This document shows, piece by piece, positions 33,394-43,202 of a DNA stretch of 64,000 nucleotides. The notes under the pieces are model-generated. The model ran no database searches. It worked only from the letters and a program-made list of their open reading frames with translations, and was not told where the DNA came from. Source of the stretch: Archaeoglobaceae archaeon (lineage in GTDB: Archaea; Halobacteriota; Archaeoglobi; Archaeoglobales; Archaeoglobaceae). Within the stretch, counting starts at the first letter, position 1; each line of letters begins with the position of its first letter. Position numbers and translations under genes: made by a program. Location of the stretch: the NCBI GenBank assembly GCA_038734275.1, contig JAVYOO010000001.1, positions 248,001-312,000 on the forward strand. Reading direction: 5' to 3'.

Positions 33394-33701
33394 AAGAAGT
33401 AATGGAAGAACTCGGTTTGAAGGAAAAGATAAAGTTGAGAAGAGTTCCAATGAAGCGTAAGATAGCATCTTTCTCCTTTAAAACCAAAACTCTTAGGCTT
33501 AACAAGAATTTGCTCGATTTGATAAGCGAAGAAGAGCTGAGATATATAATAAGGCATGAACTTGTTCATGCTAAAGTCAAGGACGCGAACCACGGTGATC
33601 AATTTGCCAGAGAATTGCAAAGGTTCTACACGGATAAAGAAATTAAAGAGATCGAAGAAAACTTGATAAAGAAGTCTTTGAAATTAAAAGAACTCTTTTA
33701 A
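33372..33701 (+). CDS. YgjP/DUF45-like zinc metallopeptidase
   Basis: A 109-residue protein with the zinc motif HELVHAK (about residues 63-69) and a downstream His in DANHGDQFARELQRFY, the pattern HExxH followed by H in the short M48-like YgjP family. Upstream KTKTLRLNKNLLDLISEEEL leads into the active-site helix. It overlaps the 3' end of hsdR and is thus probably translated with it. YgjP-type genes are often found beside type I R-M genes; one guess is that they control HsdR by proteolysis, but this is unproven. Confidence 0.8.
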   Translation: MDPRKILKEVMEELGLKEKIKLRRVPMKRKIASFSFKTKTLRLNKNLLDLISEEELRYIIRHELVHAKVKDANHGDQFARELQRFYTDKEIKEIEENLIKKSLKLKELF

Positions 33702-33818
33702 CCTCTTAAGAGAATTCTTTTGATCGTCTTGGAAAAATAAGGGATTACCTATTACGTTATCACATCAAGAGATGCAAGAATACAAAAAAGATTTACAGAA
33801 GTGGAAAGAAGTGACCTT

Positions 33819-34046
33819 ATGAATCTACCACGTTACACTGATGAAGAGATAGAAAAAATGGACAAGGAAATTCGGAGGAGGATAGAAAAGGGAAAAGCTG
33901 ATTTTAAACCAAGAGAAGAAACTGAATTCAAGAATGCAGAATTTGTTTCTGTTTTCACAAGCGATGTGGTTTACATTAAGCCACATTACCGAAAAGTAAA
34001 GGGAAGAAGAGTTTACGTAAGGGGTTATTATAGGAGAAGAGTTTAA
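33819..34046 (+). CDS. small basic hypothetical protein
   Basis: A 75-residue protein that I do not recognise. The N-terminal half is acidic and helical (YTDEEIEKMDKEIRRRIEKG) and the C-terminal half is rich in Arg, Tyr and Val (VYIKPHYRKVKGRRVYVRGY), suggesting nucleic-acid binding. I start at ATG 33819, though a GTG at 33801 would add six residues. It is the last gene before the convergent integrase fragment. Confidence 0.5.
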   Translation: MNLPRYTDEEIEKMDKEIRRRIEKGKADFKPREETEFKNAEFVSVFTSDVVYIKPHYRKVKGRRVYVRGYYRRRV

Positions 34047-34175
34047 CCTTTTCCACTTTGAAGAATGCGATTATAGCTTAAAATAAAAGATCCGATAAAA
34101 ATCCTAAAGGCTTTTTCGTTTCCAGGAGACCAAACTCAAAAAATAAAAGGTTTTATAGAAAGAAAATTAAAAAAA

Positions 34176-35189
34176 TTAAGGCTCAATCGGAAACTTATCC
34201 ACAACTTTGGCATATCTTTCGGTTGCCCTTTTAGTCATATCAAAATAATGAGTTGAACCTATCTTTAAAGAGGCTCTGCCCTGAATGTAATCAACGATCT
34301 CAGTATCGATATCATGGCGAATCAAAAAGTTCGCATGCCATTTCCTTAATCTCTTTGCGGTTATTTTTCCTATTTTTAGCTCCTTAACAAGATGGTCATA
34401 AGCATAAGGTTTTTTTGCCATTTCTGTAAGCTTATCCGCAAATTTTGCAGGGAAAAAGAGCCAATAACCGAGTTTCTTACCTTTGCTTATGTAGCCTAAA
34501 GGATACTTGCCGACATTGGCATCGATTATTATCCTGCTTTCATCGAAATTATTCAATGCTCTGACTACCTGAGCCAATCGCATCCCTGAATACATCAAAA
34601 GCTTAAAGTAAGGTTTAATCTGCTCTGGGCATTTATTGAAAGCTTCAATTACATCTTGATCGGACGGATAAATTTCTTCTATACCTGTTTCTTCTTTAGG
34701 AATTCCAGAACGCCAAGCTTTCAAATTAAAACCGTTAATTTTGTCTATTCCTTTCTTTTCTTCAAGATATGTAAAGAAGTTTTGGAGAAATCGGATTAAG
34801 TGTTTTGTGGCTTCAACATCCTCAAGATCTTCAGGAGTTATGATATCATCGGGTAAAAGTCTTTGCATGGCTGATATCATCTGTTGAATAGCTTTAAGAC
34901 CTGTGTCTTTGCTGAACATGTATTTTAAGAAACCTTGGGCTTTTCCAGAGTCTTTAAGCTTTTTGATTTCTTCTTGAGTTATTGGTTTAAGTTTGTCTAT
35001 TTCTGCGCCTAACTCATCGATTGCCAAAGTTTTGAGATCAATCCCTTCAACCAAAATAATACCTTCAACTTCTTTAACTTTGCTATGTGTTGTCTTACGT
35101 TCTGTCTCAGGTTTCTCGGTTTTAATGGCTTCTTTTGCTTCAAATGCTTGCCGAGCCCCTGCCCCGGGTTCAAATCCCGGTCGGCGCAT
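34176..35189 (-). pseudogene. integrase C-terminal catalytic fragment (intC), split by integration
   Basis: The tyrosine-recombinase part of the SSV-type integrase. Within the right attachment repeat it reads MRRPGFEPGAGARQA and continues FEAKEAIKTEKPETERKT into the core domain. Catalytic-region landmarks are the first Arg in YSGMRLAQVVRAL, the Lys loop in YISKGKKLGYWLFFP, the second box in KRLRKWHANFLIRHDIDTE and the Tyr in GSTHYFDMTKRATERY near the C-terminus. The open frame extends to 35267, but those 26 codons are chromosomal sequence beyond the repeat. Without intN no complete integrase is encoded while integrated. Confidence 0.9.
35146..35189 (+). repeat. right attachment repeat (tRNA-Gly 3' half)
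   Basis: Exact copy of 19815-19858. It contains the anticodon loop end, the T arm and the acceptor 3' strand of tRNA-Gly but no 5' half, so it is not a tRNA gene. The sequence from 35190 is the original downstream flank of the tRNA before insertion. Confidence 0.95.
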
Positions 35190-35221
35190 CTCTGTCTTTG
35201 AAACTTCTATAAAAGGGGTAG

Positions 35222-35722
35222 AGGTATTGGAGCGAGCAAAATGCAATTTATTACATCGCCTACACAATCGGTGCCTTTGTTTTTATAATTCCCACTTCTT
35301 TTGGCACCTCGCTTTTTGTGGAAGGAAGTCATGGAGAGCCAATGAGAATAAAGACCAAAAAATCCGTATTTGGAATCTATGCTTTGCTTTTACCTTCCGT
35401 TCTTGTGATAATCTTTCTCGGCGAATATCTTTTGGCTTTCCTCGGAAAACACTACGAAGCTGGGCTTTCTCTGCTAAGAGTTTTCGCAGTTTCAAGCCTT
35501 TTTGCACCATTCTTCAGTATTTATTCCACCATAAAAAGAGTCCAGAAGGATCTCAGGGGTCTGATTGCAGTGAGTTTTCTGCTATCATTATTGCTTATAA
35601 CTCTGAGTTACTTTTTAATGCTTGCTTATGGAATAAACGGTATTGGATATGCATGGCTTTTGAGCTATGCTTTTTGCTCGGTGATTATCGGATTGATAGC
35701 GAAGAAAAACAGGTGGATCTAA
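35222..35722 (+). pseudogene. C-terminal fragment of a Wzx/MATE-type polysaccharide flippase
   Basis: The frame is open from 35222 (after a TAG) to TAA and reads AIYYIAYTIGAFVFIIP, then TSFGTSLFVEGSHGEP, then several hydrophobic helices (YALLLPSVLVIIFLGEYLL, ISLLFAPFF-like, VSFLLSLLLITLSYFLML, GIGYAWLLSYAF). This is the last third of an O-antigen flippase-like membrane protein that is usually over 400 residues. About 165 residues remain and no start codon fits the missing part, so it is a truncated remnant. Its broken end lies about 30 bases beyond the right attachment repeat, as if an earlier event at the tRNA cut the gene. Confidence 0.75.
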
Positions 35723-35908
35723 AAGCGAAAGAGCCGGTTCGAGCTGCATCTTAGTCCAAATGAAAGGGTTTTGAAGCTTTAAAGGCATAAATCTAAATTT
35801 TTAAGTATTGAATGAACTGCGCAGCTGTGCTCAGTTTTTATATGCTTCAAGTTCTTTAACTTCGAAATAAAAGATTGGATACCATGCAAAAAGATTTAAG
35901 GTTTGATA

Positions 35909-36490
35909 TTAAAAACTCAAAAAATACTCATGGACCTTCGTAGAAGAGAGTTCTGGATGAAATGCAAGCCCAAGGATTTTGCCTTGTTTAACTGCAACGA
36001 TCTTTTCCTCAAATTTTGCTAAGATCTCTACATCCTTTCCTACGCTTTCAATAATTGGAGCTCTTATAAAGATTGCATCAACTTCTCCAACATTTTTCAT
36101 TTCAAGCTTTGTCTGAAAGCTCTCTCTTTGCCTTCCAAAGGCATTCCGTTTTACCTTTACATCAAGCAATCCTAATAGCCTCGTTTTAGTCTTTTCAACC
36201 TGCTCATCTCCGTATTTGGCAAGAATTATAAGACCGGCGCAGGTCCCCATGATTCGATTTCCATTTTTTGCAAATTCTATGATTTCATCTGCAATTGAGT
36301 CTTTAAAAATGAGCTTGCTTATTGTTGTACTCTCCCCACCCGGGATTATCAGCGCATCGCAATCGGGAATAATTCCAGACCTTCTAACGGCAAAGACTTC
36401 GCCATTTATCCCAAGGTTTTTCATTGCATTTCTCGTGGCTATTATGTGCTCTTCAACGTCTCCTTGAACTCCAATAACCGCGACCTTCAT
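35909..36490 (-). CDS. pdxT: pyridoxal 5'-phosphate synthase glutaminase subunit PdxT
   Basis: Class I glutaminase that supplies ammonia to PdxS. It has 193 residues, the family length. It begins [15 protein letters not shown], with the [11 protein letters not shown] loop, the nucleophile Cys in [12 protein letters not shown], and the catalytic His/Glu in [10 protein letters not shown] near the C-terminus. The start overlaps the end of pdxS by four bases, so the two are co-translated. Confidence 0.95.
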   Translation of the reverse strand: MKVAVIGVQGDVEEHIIATRNAMKNLGINGEVFAVRRSGIIPDCDALIIPGGESTTISKLIFKDSIADEIIEFAKNGNRIMGTCAGLIILAKYGDEQVEKTKTRLLGLLDVKVKRNAFGRQRESFQTKLEMKNVGEVDAIFIRAPIIESVGKDVEILAKFEEKIVAVKQGKILGLAFHPELSSTKVHEYFLSF

Positions 36491-37497
36491 GCTCCACGCG
36501 TCTGTAGAAGCTCTCCTTCGCTTAATTTTGAGACTTCAAGTCCTTTCATCGCATCTCCAAGTTCTTTTGATACTTCAGCGACGATCTCTGGCCGATCATA
36601 ATGTTCAACAGCTTCAACTATGGCTCTTGCAAATTTTTCGGGATTTGAAGATTTGAAAATGCCAGAGCCAACAAAAACACCATCTGCTCCAAGTCTCATC
36701 ATCAGCGCAGCATCAGCCGGAGTGGCGATTCCACCTGCCGCAAAGTTTACTACGGGTAATCTTCCAAGATCGCGAATTTCGAGCAAAATCTCATGAATAC
36801 CGTCAACTATTTCATTAAGCGTGAAACGCTCATAAACGATTTCCCCTTCCACTATAATACCCATTTCTTCTTTAACTTGTCGGGAGAGTTCTGCATATCT
36901 TGAGGCGTATTTAACAGCTATATCGTAAATCTTTTCCTCAGGGATGGTTTTTAGAAGGTAAATTGCCTGATTTATTAATCTCATGTGCTTAACTGCTTCA
37001 ACTACATTTCCGGTTCCTGCTTCTCCCTTTGTTCTGATCATCGCAGCCCCTTCCCATATTCTTCTAACCGCTTCTCCAAGGCTTCTTGCTCCGCAGACAA
37101 ATGGCACTGTAAAGTCTTTCTTGTATATGTGGAAGAACGTATCCGCCGGAGTGAGAACTTCGCTCTCATCGATCATGTCAACCCCTAAAGCTTCCAGAGC
37201 TCTTGCTTCAGCTATATGCCCTATTCTGCATTTTGCCATCACGGGAATCGTCACAGCATCCATTATCTCCTGAATTTTCTTTGGATCTGCCATTCTTGCC
37301 ACTCCTCCACTTGCTCTGATGTCTGCTGGAACCTTGTGCAAAGCCATTACAGCAACAGCTCCTGCTTCTTCTGCAATTATGGCTTGCTCTACGTTTGTTA
37401 CGTCCATTATGACTCCTCCTTTCTGCATCTTTGCAAATCCTCTTTTAACGAGCTCTGTGCCAAATCTCAGCTTTTCTATATCCAGCTTCATCATCAT
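36487..37497 (-). CDS. pdxS: pyridoxal 5'-phosphate synthase subunit PdxS
   Basis: Lyase-type barrel that builds vitamin B6 from ribose 5-phosphate, glyceraldehyde 3-phosphate and ammonia. It has 336 residues. Typical blocks are [69 protein letters not shown] and [17 protein letters not shown], with [14 protein letters not shown] for phosphate binding. The internal helix is about 40 residues longer than in many bacterial forms, as usual in Archaea. It is divergent from the lactate-dehydrogenase-like gene over 81 bases. Confidence 0.96.
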   Translation of the reverse strand: MMMKLDIEKLRFGTELVKRGFAKMQKGGVIMDVTNVEQAIIAEEAGAVAVMALHKVPADIRASGGVARMADPKKIQEIMDAVTIPVMAKCRIGHIAEARALEALGVDMIDESEVLTPADTFFHIYKKDFTVPFVCGARSLGEAVRRIWEGAAMIRTKGEAGTGNVVEAVKHMRLINQAIYLLKTIPEEKIYDIAVKYASRYAELSRQVKEEMGIIVEGEIVYERFTLNEIVDGIHEILLEIRDLGRLPVVNFAAGGIATPADAALMMRLGADGVFVGSGIFKSSNPEKFARAIVEAVEHYDRPEIVAEVSKELGDAMKGLEVSKLSEGELLQTRGA

Positions 37498-37552
37498 ATT
37501 TTCTGTTCTCGATGCATATAAAATTACCCATAGTTAAAAGAACAATTTATAG

Positions 37553-37560
37553 TTATATAA
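37553..37560 (+). promoter_or_regulatory. TATA-like box for the FAD oxidase pair
   Basis: TTATATAA is 19-26 bases before the ATG at 37579, as for a leaderless message. Confidence 0.5.
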
Positions 37561-37578
37561 AAAGATATTTAAAGAAGT

Positions 37579-38799
37579 ATGAGGAATACTTTCGTGCATG
37601 ATGCTCTTTATTCAGCGCTTTCAAGAGTTGGAAAAGTTGAATCTCATCCTGGAATTTTGCATATATATCGGTATGACTTCTTAGTAATCCCAAAACAACT
37701 TTCGAGATTTGTAAAAACCCCTGTCTGTATAGTTTATCCCAGAAATGATGAAGAAGTGCTTAAGATTCTTGAGATCTCTGAAAGGTTTGAAGTCCCAGTT
37801 ATTGCAAGAGGCACAGGCACTTCCGGATATGGTGGTTGTGTCCCGCTGGAGAAGTGCATCGTAATTGACATGAAGAATCTGAACAGGATTAGCTTTCAGG
37901 ATGACACGGCCATTCTGGAATCCGGTGCGGTCTGGATGGATGTCGAAAAAGCTGCAAATAAGGTTGGAAAGGCTCTTAGAGTTTATCCTACAAGTGCAAC
38001 GGTTTCAACTGTGGGGGGATGGATTGCTCAGAATGGTTATGGAGTTGGAAGTCTGAAATACGGAGGAATTGCAGAAAATGTCGAATGGCTGGAGGTTGCG
38101 GACTTTGAAGGTATAAAGCAGGTCAAAGGAGACAAACTTAAATATTATATCGGGGCTTTTGGCACAACGGGAGTTATTCTTAGGGCCTGTGTTAGGCTTA
38201 GAAAGGCCCAAGAGATAAGCAGTTTTGCTTTTGAATGTAGCTTTGAAGATGCATTGGAAAAGGTAAAGGGCGCATATCACGCAAATTTCAAGGATAGTTA
38301 TCACATGAAGTTTGAAAAGCTTGCGGAGAAGGACACATTACTTTTAAGTTATGAGGGATCATTTGAAACGTCTGAACTCGGAAAAAAACTTTGGGAAAGA
38401 AGACTATCTCCTTTAAAGGCTTTAAAAACAGATAAAATTTACTCAGAGGTAATCGTTCCAAATGAAAACGCTGTGGAGTTTTACGAAGAGGCAAAGAAAT
38501 CTGCTTTCGGCATTGAGGCTATCTTCGCTCGAGATTGTGTTGTTTTTCTGGGTCTGTTTGGCAGAAGCGTTAGGGAGTATTTAGAGGCTCTGAGGTTCGT
38601 TAAAATTGCTGAAAAATTGGGAGGGGGAGTTTATACAACGGGATTATTATTCCCTCACAAAAATAAAATCAGAAAGGAACTTGAGGATTACAAGAAAAAA
38701 GTCGATCCGAAAAACCTGTTAAATCCGAGGAAGAGCTTTGCTGAGAATATATTTTCAAGGATAATGAAAGTGGGGGAGAGATTGTTATGGATCACATAA
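37579..38799 (+). CDS. FAD-linked oxidase, D-lactate/glycolate dehydrogenase type
   Basis: A 406-residue GlcD-like flavoprotein. The PCMH-type FAD domain has VPVIARGTGTSGYGGCVPLE and the later VGGWIAQNGYGVGSLKYGG; the C-terminal FAD-linked oxidase domain ends in KKVDPKNLLNPRKSF, the family's typical end. It overlaps the next gene by 13 bases, which encodes an HdrD/GlcF-like Fe-S subunit. In Archaeoglobus such pairs oxidise D-lactate and pass electrons to menaquinone, which fits the mqn cluster here, but the substrate could be another 2-hydroxy acid. Confidence 0.85.
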   Translation: MRNTFVHDALYSALSRVGKVESHPGILHIYRYDFLVIPKQLSRFVKTPVCIVYPRNDEEVLKILEISERFEVPVIARGTGTSGYGGCVPLEKCIVIDMKNLNRISFQDDTAILESGAVWMDVEKAANKVGKALRVYPTSATVSTVGGWIAQNGYGVGSLKYGGIAENVEWLEVADFEGIKQVKGDKLKYYIGAFGTTGVILRACVRLRKAQEISSFAFECSFEDALEKVKGAYHANFKDSYHMKFEKLAEKDTLLLSYEGSFETSELGKKLWERRLSPLKALKTDKIYSEVIVPNENAVEFYEEAKKSAFGIEAIFARDCVVFLGLFGRSVREYLEALRFVKIAEKLGGGVYTTGLLFPHKNKIRKELEDYKKKVDPKNLLNPRKSFAENIFSRIMKVGERLLWIT

Positions 38800-39878
38800 G
38801 TCCCAGAGATTGTATAAAGTGTGGACTCTGCAACATTTGCCCGGTTTTCAAAGTTGAAAAATTGGAATCGGTTTCTCCAAGAGGAAAACTCATACTTTTA
38901 CACGAAATAAAAAGAGGAAGACTTAAAATTGATGCCCGGTTGGTAAAAGAAATTTACAAATGTTCTGTATGTGGGATTTGTGGTGTCGTTTGCCCTGCAA
39001 ATCTGGAACTGGTGGAATTGTGGGAAAAAGTTAGAGAAGAATTGGTTAGCAAAAAGTTGGCCCCACTACCGATCCACAGAAAGGTAAGAGACATCACTTA
39101 CAGGGAATTCAATCCATACGGCGGTGATCAGAGGAAAAGACTGGACTGGCTTGAGTTCAATACTGGAAAGTCAAAAACACTTTATTTCGCCGGTTGCACC
39201 GCGAGTTTCAAATCTCACAATATAGCCAAATCAACAGCAAGAGCGCTAAGAAACCTCGGAGTGGATTTTGCAGTTCTTGGAGCAAATGAGTTCTGCTGCG
39301 GGTCCCCCTTTTTAAGGACTGGGCAGAAAGACGTGGCGAAAATGCTTTTTACACGTAACATTAAAGTCTGGCAAAGGGAAGGGATAGAGGAAATCATTAC
39401 ATCTTGCCCGGGCTGTTATAAGACGATAAAGGACGACTATCCAAAATTTGCTGAAGAAGCAAAAATGGACTTTAACTTTGAAGTCAAGCATGTTTCATCA
39501 GTTTTCGCTGAAAGGATGGAAAAAGAAGAGACTATTGAAATGGTTGCAACATATCATGACCCATGCCACCTTGGCAGGCATATGGGGGTCTATGATGATC
39601 CAAGAAAGGTGATAAAAAAGGCCGGAGTGAAGCTGGTGGAGATGGAGAGAAGTAGAGAATTTGCCCTTTGCTGTGGTGCAGGAGGAGGTTTAAGGGCACA
39701 GTTTAAGGAAATAGCAATTGCAATAGCTGAAGAAAGAGTCAGAGAAGCGCTCGAAACCGGAACCAATATTATAATAACATCATGTCCTTTTTGTGAATAC
39801 AATCTTTCAAGGGTTGGTGGTAGCAGAATCAGGGTTTTTGACTTATCCGAGATAGTAGATAGGACAATCTCTCCCTAA
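38787..39878 (+). CDS. HdrD/GlcF-like iron-sulfur oxidoreductase subunit
   Basis: A 363-residue protein with two [4Fe-4S] ferredoxin-like sites near the N-terminus (CIKCGLCNICPVF and CSVCGICGVVCPANL) and two cysteine-rich CCG domains (FAGCTASFKS, FCCGSPFLRTGQ, SCPGCYKTIKDD and then HDPCHLGRHMG, CCGAGGGLRAQF, SCPFCEYNL). This is the architecture of HdrD and GlcF subunits. It overlaps the FAD oxidase gene and would receive electrons from it and reduce the quinone pool or another carrier. Confidence 0.88.
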   Translation: MDHISPRDCIKCGLCNICPVFKVEKLESVSPRGKLILLHEIKRGRLKIDARLVKEIYKCSVCGICGVVCPANLELVELWEKVREELVSKKLAPLPIHRKVRDITYREFNPYGGDQRKRLDWLEFNTGKSKTLYFAGCTASFKSHNIAKSTARALRNLGVDFAVLGANEFCCGSPFLRTGQKDVAKMLFTRNIKVWQREGIEEIITSCPGCYKTIKDDYPKFAEEAKMDFNFEVKHVSSVFAERMEKEETIEMVATYHDPCHLGRHMGVYDDPRKVIKKAGVKLVEMERSREFALCCGAGGGLRAQFKEIAIAIAEERVREALETGTNIIITSCPFCEYNLSRVGGSRIRVFDLSEIVDRTISP

Positions 39879-40449
39879 AAGTCTGTTTTCTACCATCGTA
39901 AATTGCATTAAGAATGGATTCCTTCTCCGAACTTTTAATATAATTGATAACAATACCTACATGCTCAGCGCTGTGAGCGTCACTACCTCCAATCCCCTTT
40001 TTCTGGAATTTTTCCGCGTATCTCCTTGCAAGGAAATTGAAATAGCTTTTTGCATTGAAAACTTCAATACAGTCAACGAATTCAAAATCTTTTTTCCTAA
40101 TTGTTCCATTTCGCAGAATATCGAAAGGATGAGCAAGAACGCTTATTCCCCCGATCTCTCTAATGACCTTGCAAGTTTTATCCATTTTCATCCCTTTCTC
40201 TATGTCCTTCCAGACTCCATAGACAAGCAAATGCCCACTCTCTGTCGATACTTCGATACCCGGAATAACTACAATAGGGATCTTTTCTTCAGAGATTAAT
40301 TCGATCGCGCTCAGAGAACCTGCTATGGTGTCGTGGTCTGTTATAGAAAGAACATCGATTCCCTTATTGACAGCAATTTGGACGATCTTCTTTACACTGT
40401 CTTTTCCATCACTGTATTTGGAATGCACGTGCAATTCTGCTCTAAGCAT
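39829..40449 (-). CDS. PHP-domain metal-dependent phosphoesterase
   Basis: A 206-residue protein with PHP motifs: LHVHSKYSDGKDSV (motif I), SITDHDTIAGS (motif II), VIPGIEVSTESGHLLVYG (motif III) and the late IGGSDAHSAEHVGI (motif IV). PHP proteins of this size include histidinol-phosphatase-like and nucleotide phosphatases; the substrate is unknown. The gene overlaps the 3' end of the convergent Fe-S subunit by 50 bases and follows kae1 by one base. Confidence 0.85.
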   Translation of the reverse strand: MLRAELHVHSKYSDGKDSVKKIVQIAVNKGIDVLSITDHDTIAGSLSAIELISEEKIPIVVIPGIEVSTESGHLLVYGVWKDIEKGMKMDKTCKVIREIGGISVLAHPFDILRNGTIRKKDFEFVDCIEVFNAKSYFNFLARRYAEKFQKKGIGGSDAHSAEHVGIVINYIKSSEKESILNAIYDGRKQTFRERLSYLLSRISQKP

Positions 40450-40450
40450 T

Positions 40451-41571
<1,121 letters not shown>

Positions 41572-41572
41572 T

Positions 41573-41893
41573 TTATCCCTCCGGTTTTGCTCCTTCAGCC
41601 TTCTTTTCAGCTTTCAGTTCTGGAAAGTTTCGCTCCAGGATGTGTCTGTCTTCGATTGCTTTCAGAGCCTCTTCTGTATCGTAGATCTTTGCATAAACCT
41701 TTGCCTCTCTTTTTCCAAATTCCGTTTTTACGTAATCCAGAACTACTCTTTTTAGTTCTGCGTTCATAAGTCCTGCTACTTTCTCTCTAATCTCTGCCCT
41801 TGAGGGCGTTTTACCATTAAACCTTACTCTGAAGTAAACTTCCTTTCTCTTTAGGAGCGGATTGTATCTTTCTGACTCGACTCGGATCTCCAA
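41573..41893 (-). CDS. rps24e: 30S ribosomal protein S24e
   Basis: A 106-residue ribosomal protein beginning [19 protein letters not shown], followed by [18 protein letters not shown] and a C-terminal region of low complexity ([12 protein letters not shown]). The phrase NPLLKRKE and PSRxEI are family marks. It is in the run from rpo7 to kae1, all on the minus strand. Confidence 0.94.
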   Translation of the reverse strand: MEIRVESERYNPLLKRKEVYFRVRFNGKTPSRAEIREKVAGLMNAELKRVVLDYVKTEFGKREAKVYAKIYDTEEALKAIEDRHILERNFPELKAEKKAEGAKPEG

Positions 41894-42445
41894 TCAGATC
41901 ACCCCCAATTTTCTCAGCTCATCACTTTTTTCAACTATTTCCATCTGTTTAAGAAGTTTGAGTATTAGAATCTTTTTTTCTTTATCGATCATGAATGCAA
42001 CCACACCCTCTTTTGGTTGTCCATACAAAATGAGTGAGTTTTCAGGCATTAAAATGCCAAGTGGCATGACTGCAAGATCTTCTTCGCCAACTACGAATAT
42101 CAAAGTTTTATATCCTTCTTCTGCTCTTTTAACGGCTTTTTCGATAGCCTTTACGAGTTCAGAGGAGATATGAGCTGGAGGATTTTCGACTTCGATTCTT
42201 TCGTAACCCTTCGGAACTTCGAACCTGAGATTTTCCTCTCTAAGAGTCTTTCCATCTATAACAACGATATGGGGAAGAATTCCAACTTTAAAAGCACAGT
42301 AAGTGACAAAATCACCTACAATTGCGATTAATTTTGCAACTCGGATTTCCTCAACTATCTCGAGCACTTTTTCTCCATCCCTGTAGAGTTTTCCGTAGGG
42401 TTTGGATAGTTCAGAGCGAAGTTTTTCCGGAAGTCTGAGCATCAA
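41894..42445 (-). CDS. GTP-dependent dephospho-CoA kinase (DUF359 family)
   Basis: A 183-residue protein of the DUF359 family, shown in Archaea to be a GTP-dependent dephospho-CoA kinase that completes coenzyme A. Family marks are [43 protein letters not shown] and [12 protein letters not shown]. It overlaps spt4 by four bases and lies directly upstream of rps24e. Confidence 0.88.
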   Translation of the reverse strand: MMLRLPEKLRSELSKPYGKLYRDGEKVLEIVEEIRVAKLIAIVGDFVTYCAFKVGILPHIVVIDGKTLREENLRFEVPKGYERIEVENPPAHISSELVKAIEKAVKRAEEGYKTLIFVVGEEDLAVMPLGILMPENSLILYGQPKEGVVAFMIDKEKKILILKLLKQMEIVEKSDELRKLGVI

Positions 42446-42639
42446 TCTACCCTCAATGCGTATTTTCCGGGGTTGTTAATGCCAAGGCTTTTGGCTATCT
42501 CGCTTTTTTCTGGATCCAGAATTATCAGATAGCCATACCATTCCTTTGTGAGGTCAGATGAGCCACAATTCTTGCAGACTATCGCATCTGGATTTATATA
42601 TTTGCAGATTCTACAGGCTAATTCAGCCAACTTTTTCAC
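42442..42639 (-). CDS. spt4: transcription elongation factor Spt4
   Basis: A 65-residue zinc protein (also called RNA polymerase subunit E''). Cysteines are in [12 protein letters not shown] and [11 protein letters not shown], and the C-terminal half [19 protein letters not shown] is the Spt5-binding part. It overlaps the end of rpo7 by 17 bases. Confidence 0.93.
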   Translation of the reverse strand: MKKLAELACRICKYINPDAIVCKNCGSSDLTKEWYGYLIILDPEKSEIAKSLGINNPGKYALRVD

Positions 42640-43192
42640 CTCTTGTTTTTGCTATCTCTTCTTCAATCCACTTAAGAGCCCCAAGCCAAGGTTGTCGCAT
42701 TGTGAGTCCGATTCTACTCTTTTCCGGTTCCCTTTCCTTTAAACTAAGAGATACGATTCTTGCTCTGACGAGATCACCTTCTGTGAGAGCCTTTTTTGTC
42801 TCTTTACCAACAAGTCTTTTGTTTTTTTCGTCAAAAACCATGTAATCATCGGTTATTTGGCTGGTATGGAGAAGTGCATCAAAAGGGCCTATTGAGACAA
42901 AGCAGCCAAATTCAACCACTTCGACCACTTCTCCCTCCACAACTTCCTGCAAATTTGGTTTAAAGCATATTGCGTTAAAGACAACATCGAAATAAATTGC
43001 ACCGTCTCCTTCGATTATTCTCCCCTCCCCAATCTCCTCTATGCTTTCTATGCCAATGATCATACCATATTCTCTATCAAGTCTTCCTTCAAACTGCTCC
43101 CATAGCAGAGATTCAATTGTCTCTTCTAAATTTTCCCCGATTTTGAAAGGAGGGACACGCACGGTATCGCGCAATTTTATTCGAGCATACAT
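42623..43192 (-). CDS. rpo7: DNA-directed RNA polymerase subunit Rpo7 (RpoE')
   Basis: A 189-residue stalk subunit of RNA polymerase. The N-terminal RNP-like domain has IKLRDTVRVPPFKIGENLEE, and the S1 domain has VEFGCFVSIGPFDALLHTSQ. It works with Rpo4 and contacts the emerging RNA. It heads the minus-strand run rpo7-spt4-CoA kinase-rps24e-rps27ae-kae1, a conserved euryarchaeal order. Confidence 0.95.
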   Translation of the reverse strand: MYARIKLRDTVRVPPFKIGENLEETIESLLWEQFEGRLDREYGMIIGIESIEEIGEGRIIEGDGAIYFDVVFNAICFKPNLQEVVEGEVVEVVEFGCFVSIGPFDALLHTSQITDDYMVFDEKNKRLVGKETKKALTEGDLVRARIVSLSLKEREPEKSRIGLTMRQPWLGALKWIEEEIAKTRGEKVG

Positions 43193-43202
43193 AACGCAAG
43201 AG

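Larger units (their letters stand above)
19815..35189. mobile_element. SSV-type integrative element in tRNA-Gly carrying a type I R-M locus
   Basis: About 15.4 kb bounded by an exact 44-bp direct repeat. The left copy is the 3' part of the intact tRNA-Gly gene and the right copy is a tRNA 3' half with no 5' half. The two ends hold the N-terminal and C-terminal parts of one tyrosine recombinase, both reading through the repeat in the same frame, which is the SSV1 arrangement in which integration splits the integrase. Inside are two regulators, decayed toxin-like genes, twin hsdM, hsdS, a DUF3800 protein, a GC-rich structured segment, a HEPN-like protein, hsdR and a YgjP-like peptidase. No replication, capsid or conjugation gene is recognised. 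Confidence 0.92.

Noticed and set aside
32979-33620. A 213-codon minus-strand frame
   Set aside because: It is antisense to the end of hsdR and the peptidase gene, with a Phe/Ser/Leu-rich shadow composition.
35146-35189. A second tRNA-Gly gene
   Set aside because: Only the 3' part (anticodon loop end, T arm, acceptor 3' strand) is present. The bases upstream belong to the integrase and cannot form the D arm or acceptor stem.
34993-35754. A 253-codon plus-strand frame
   Set aside because: It runs antisense to the integrase, through the attachment repeat and then out of frame over the flippase remnant; its composition (Ser, Arg, Phe rich) is that of a shadow frame.
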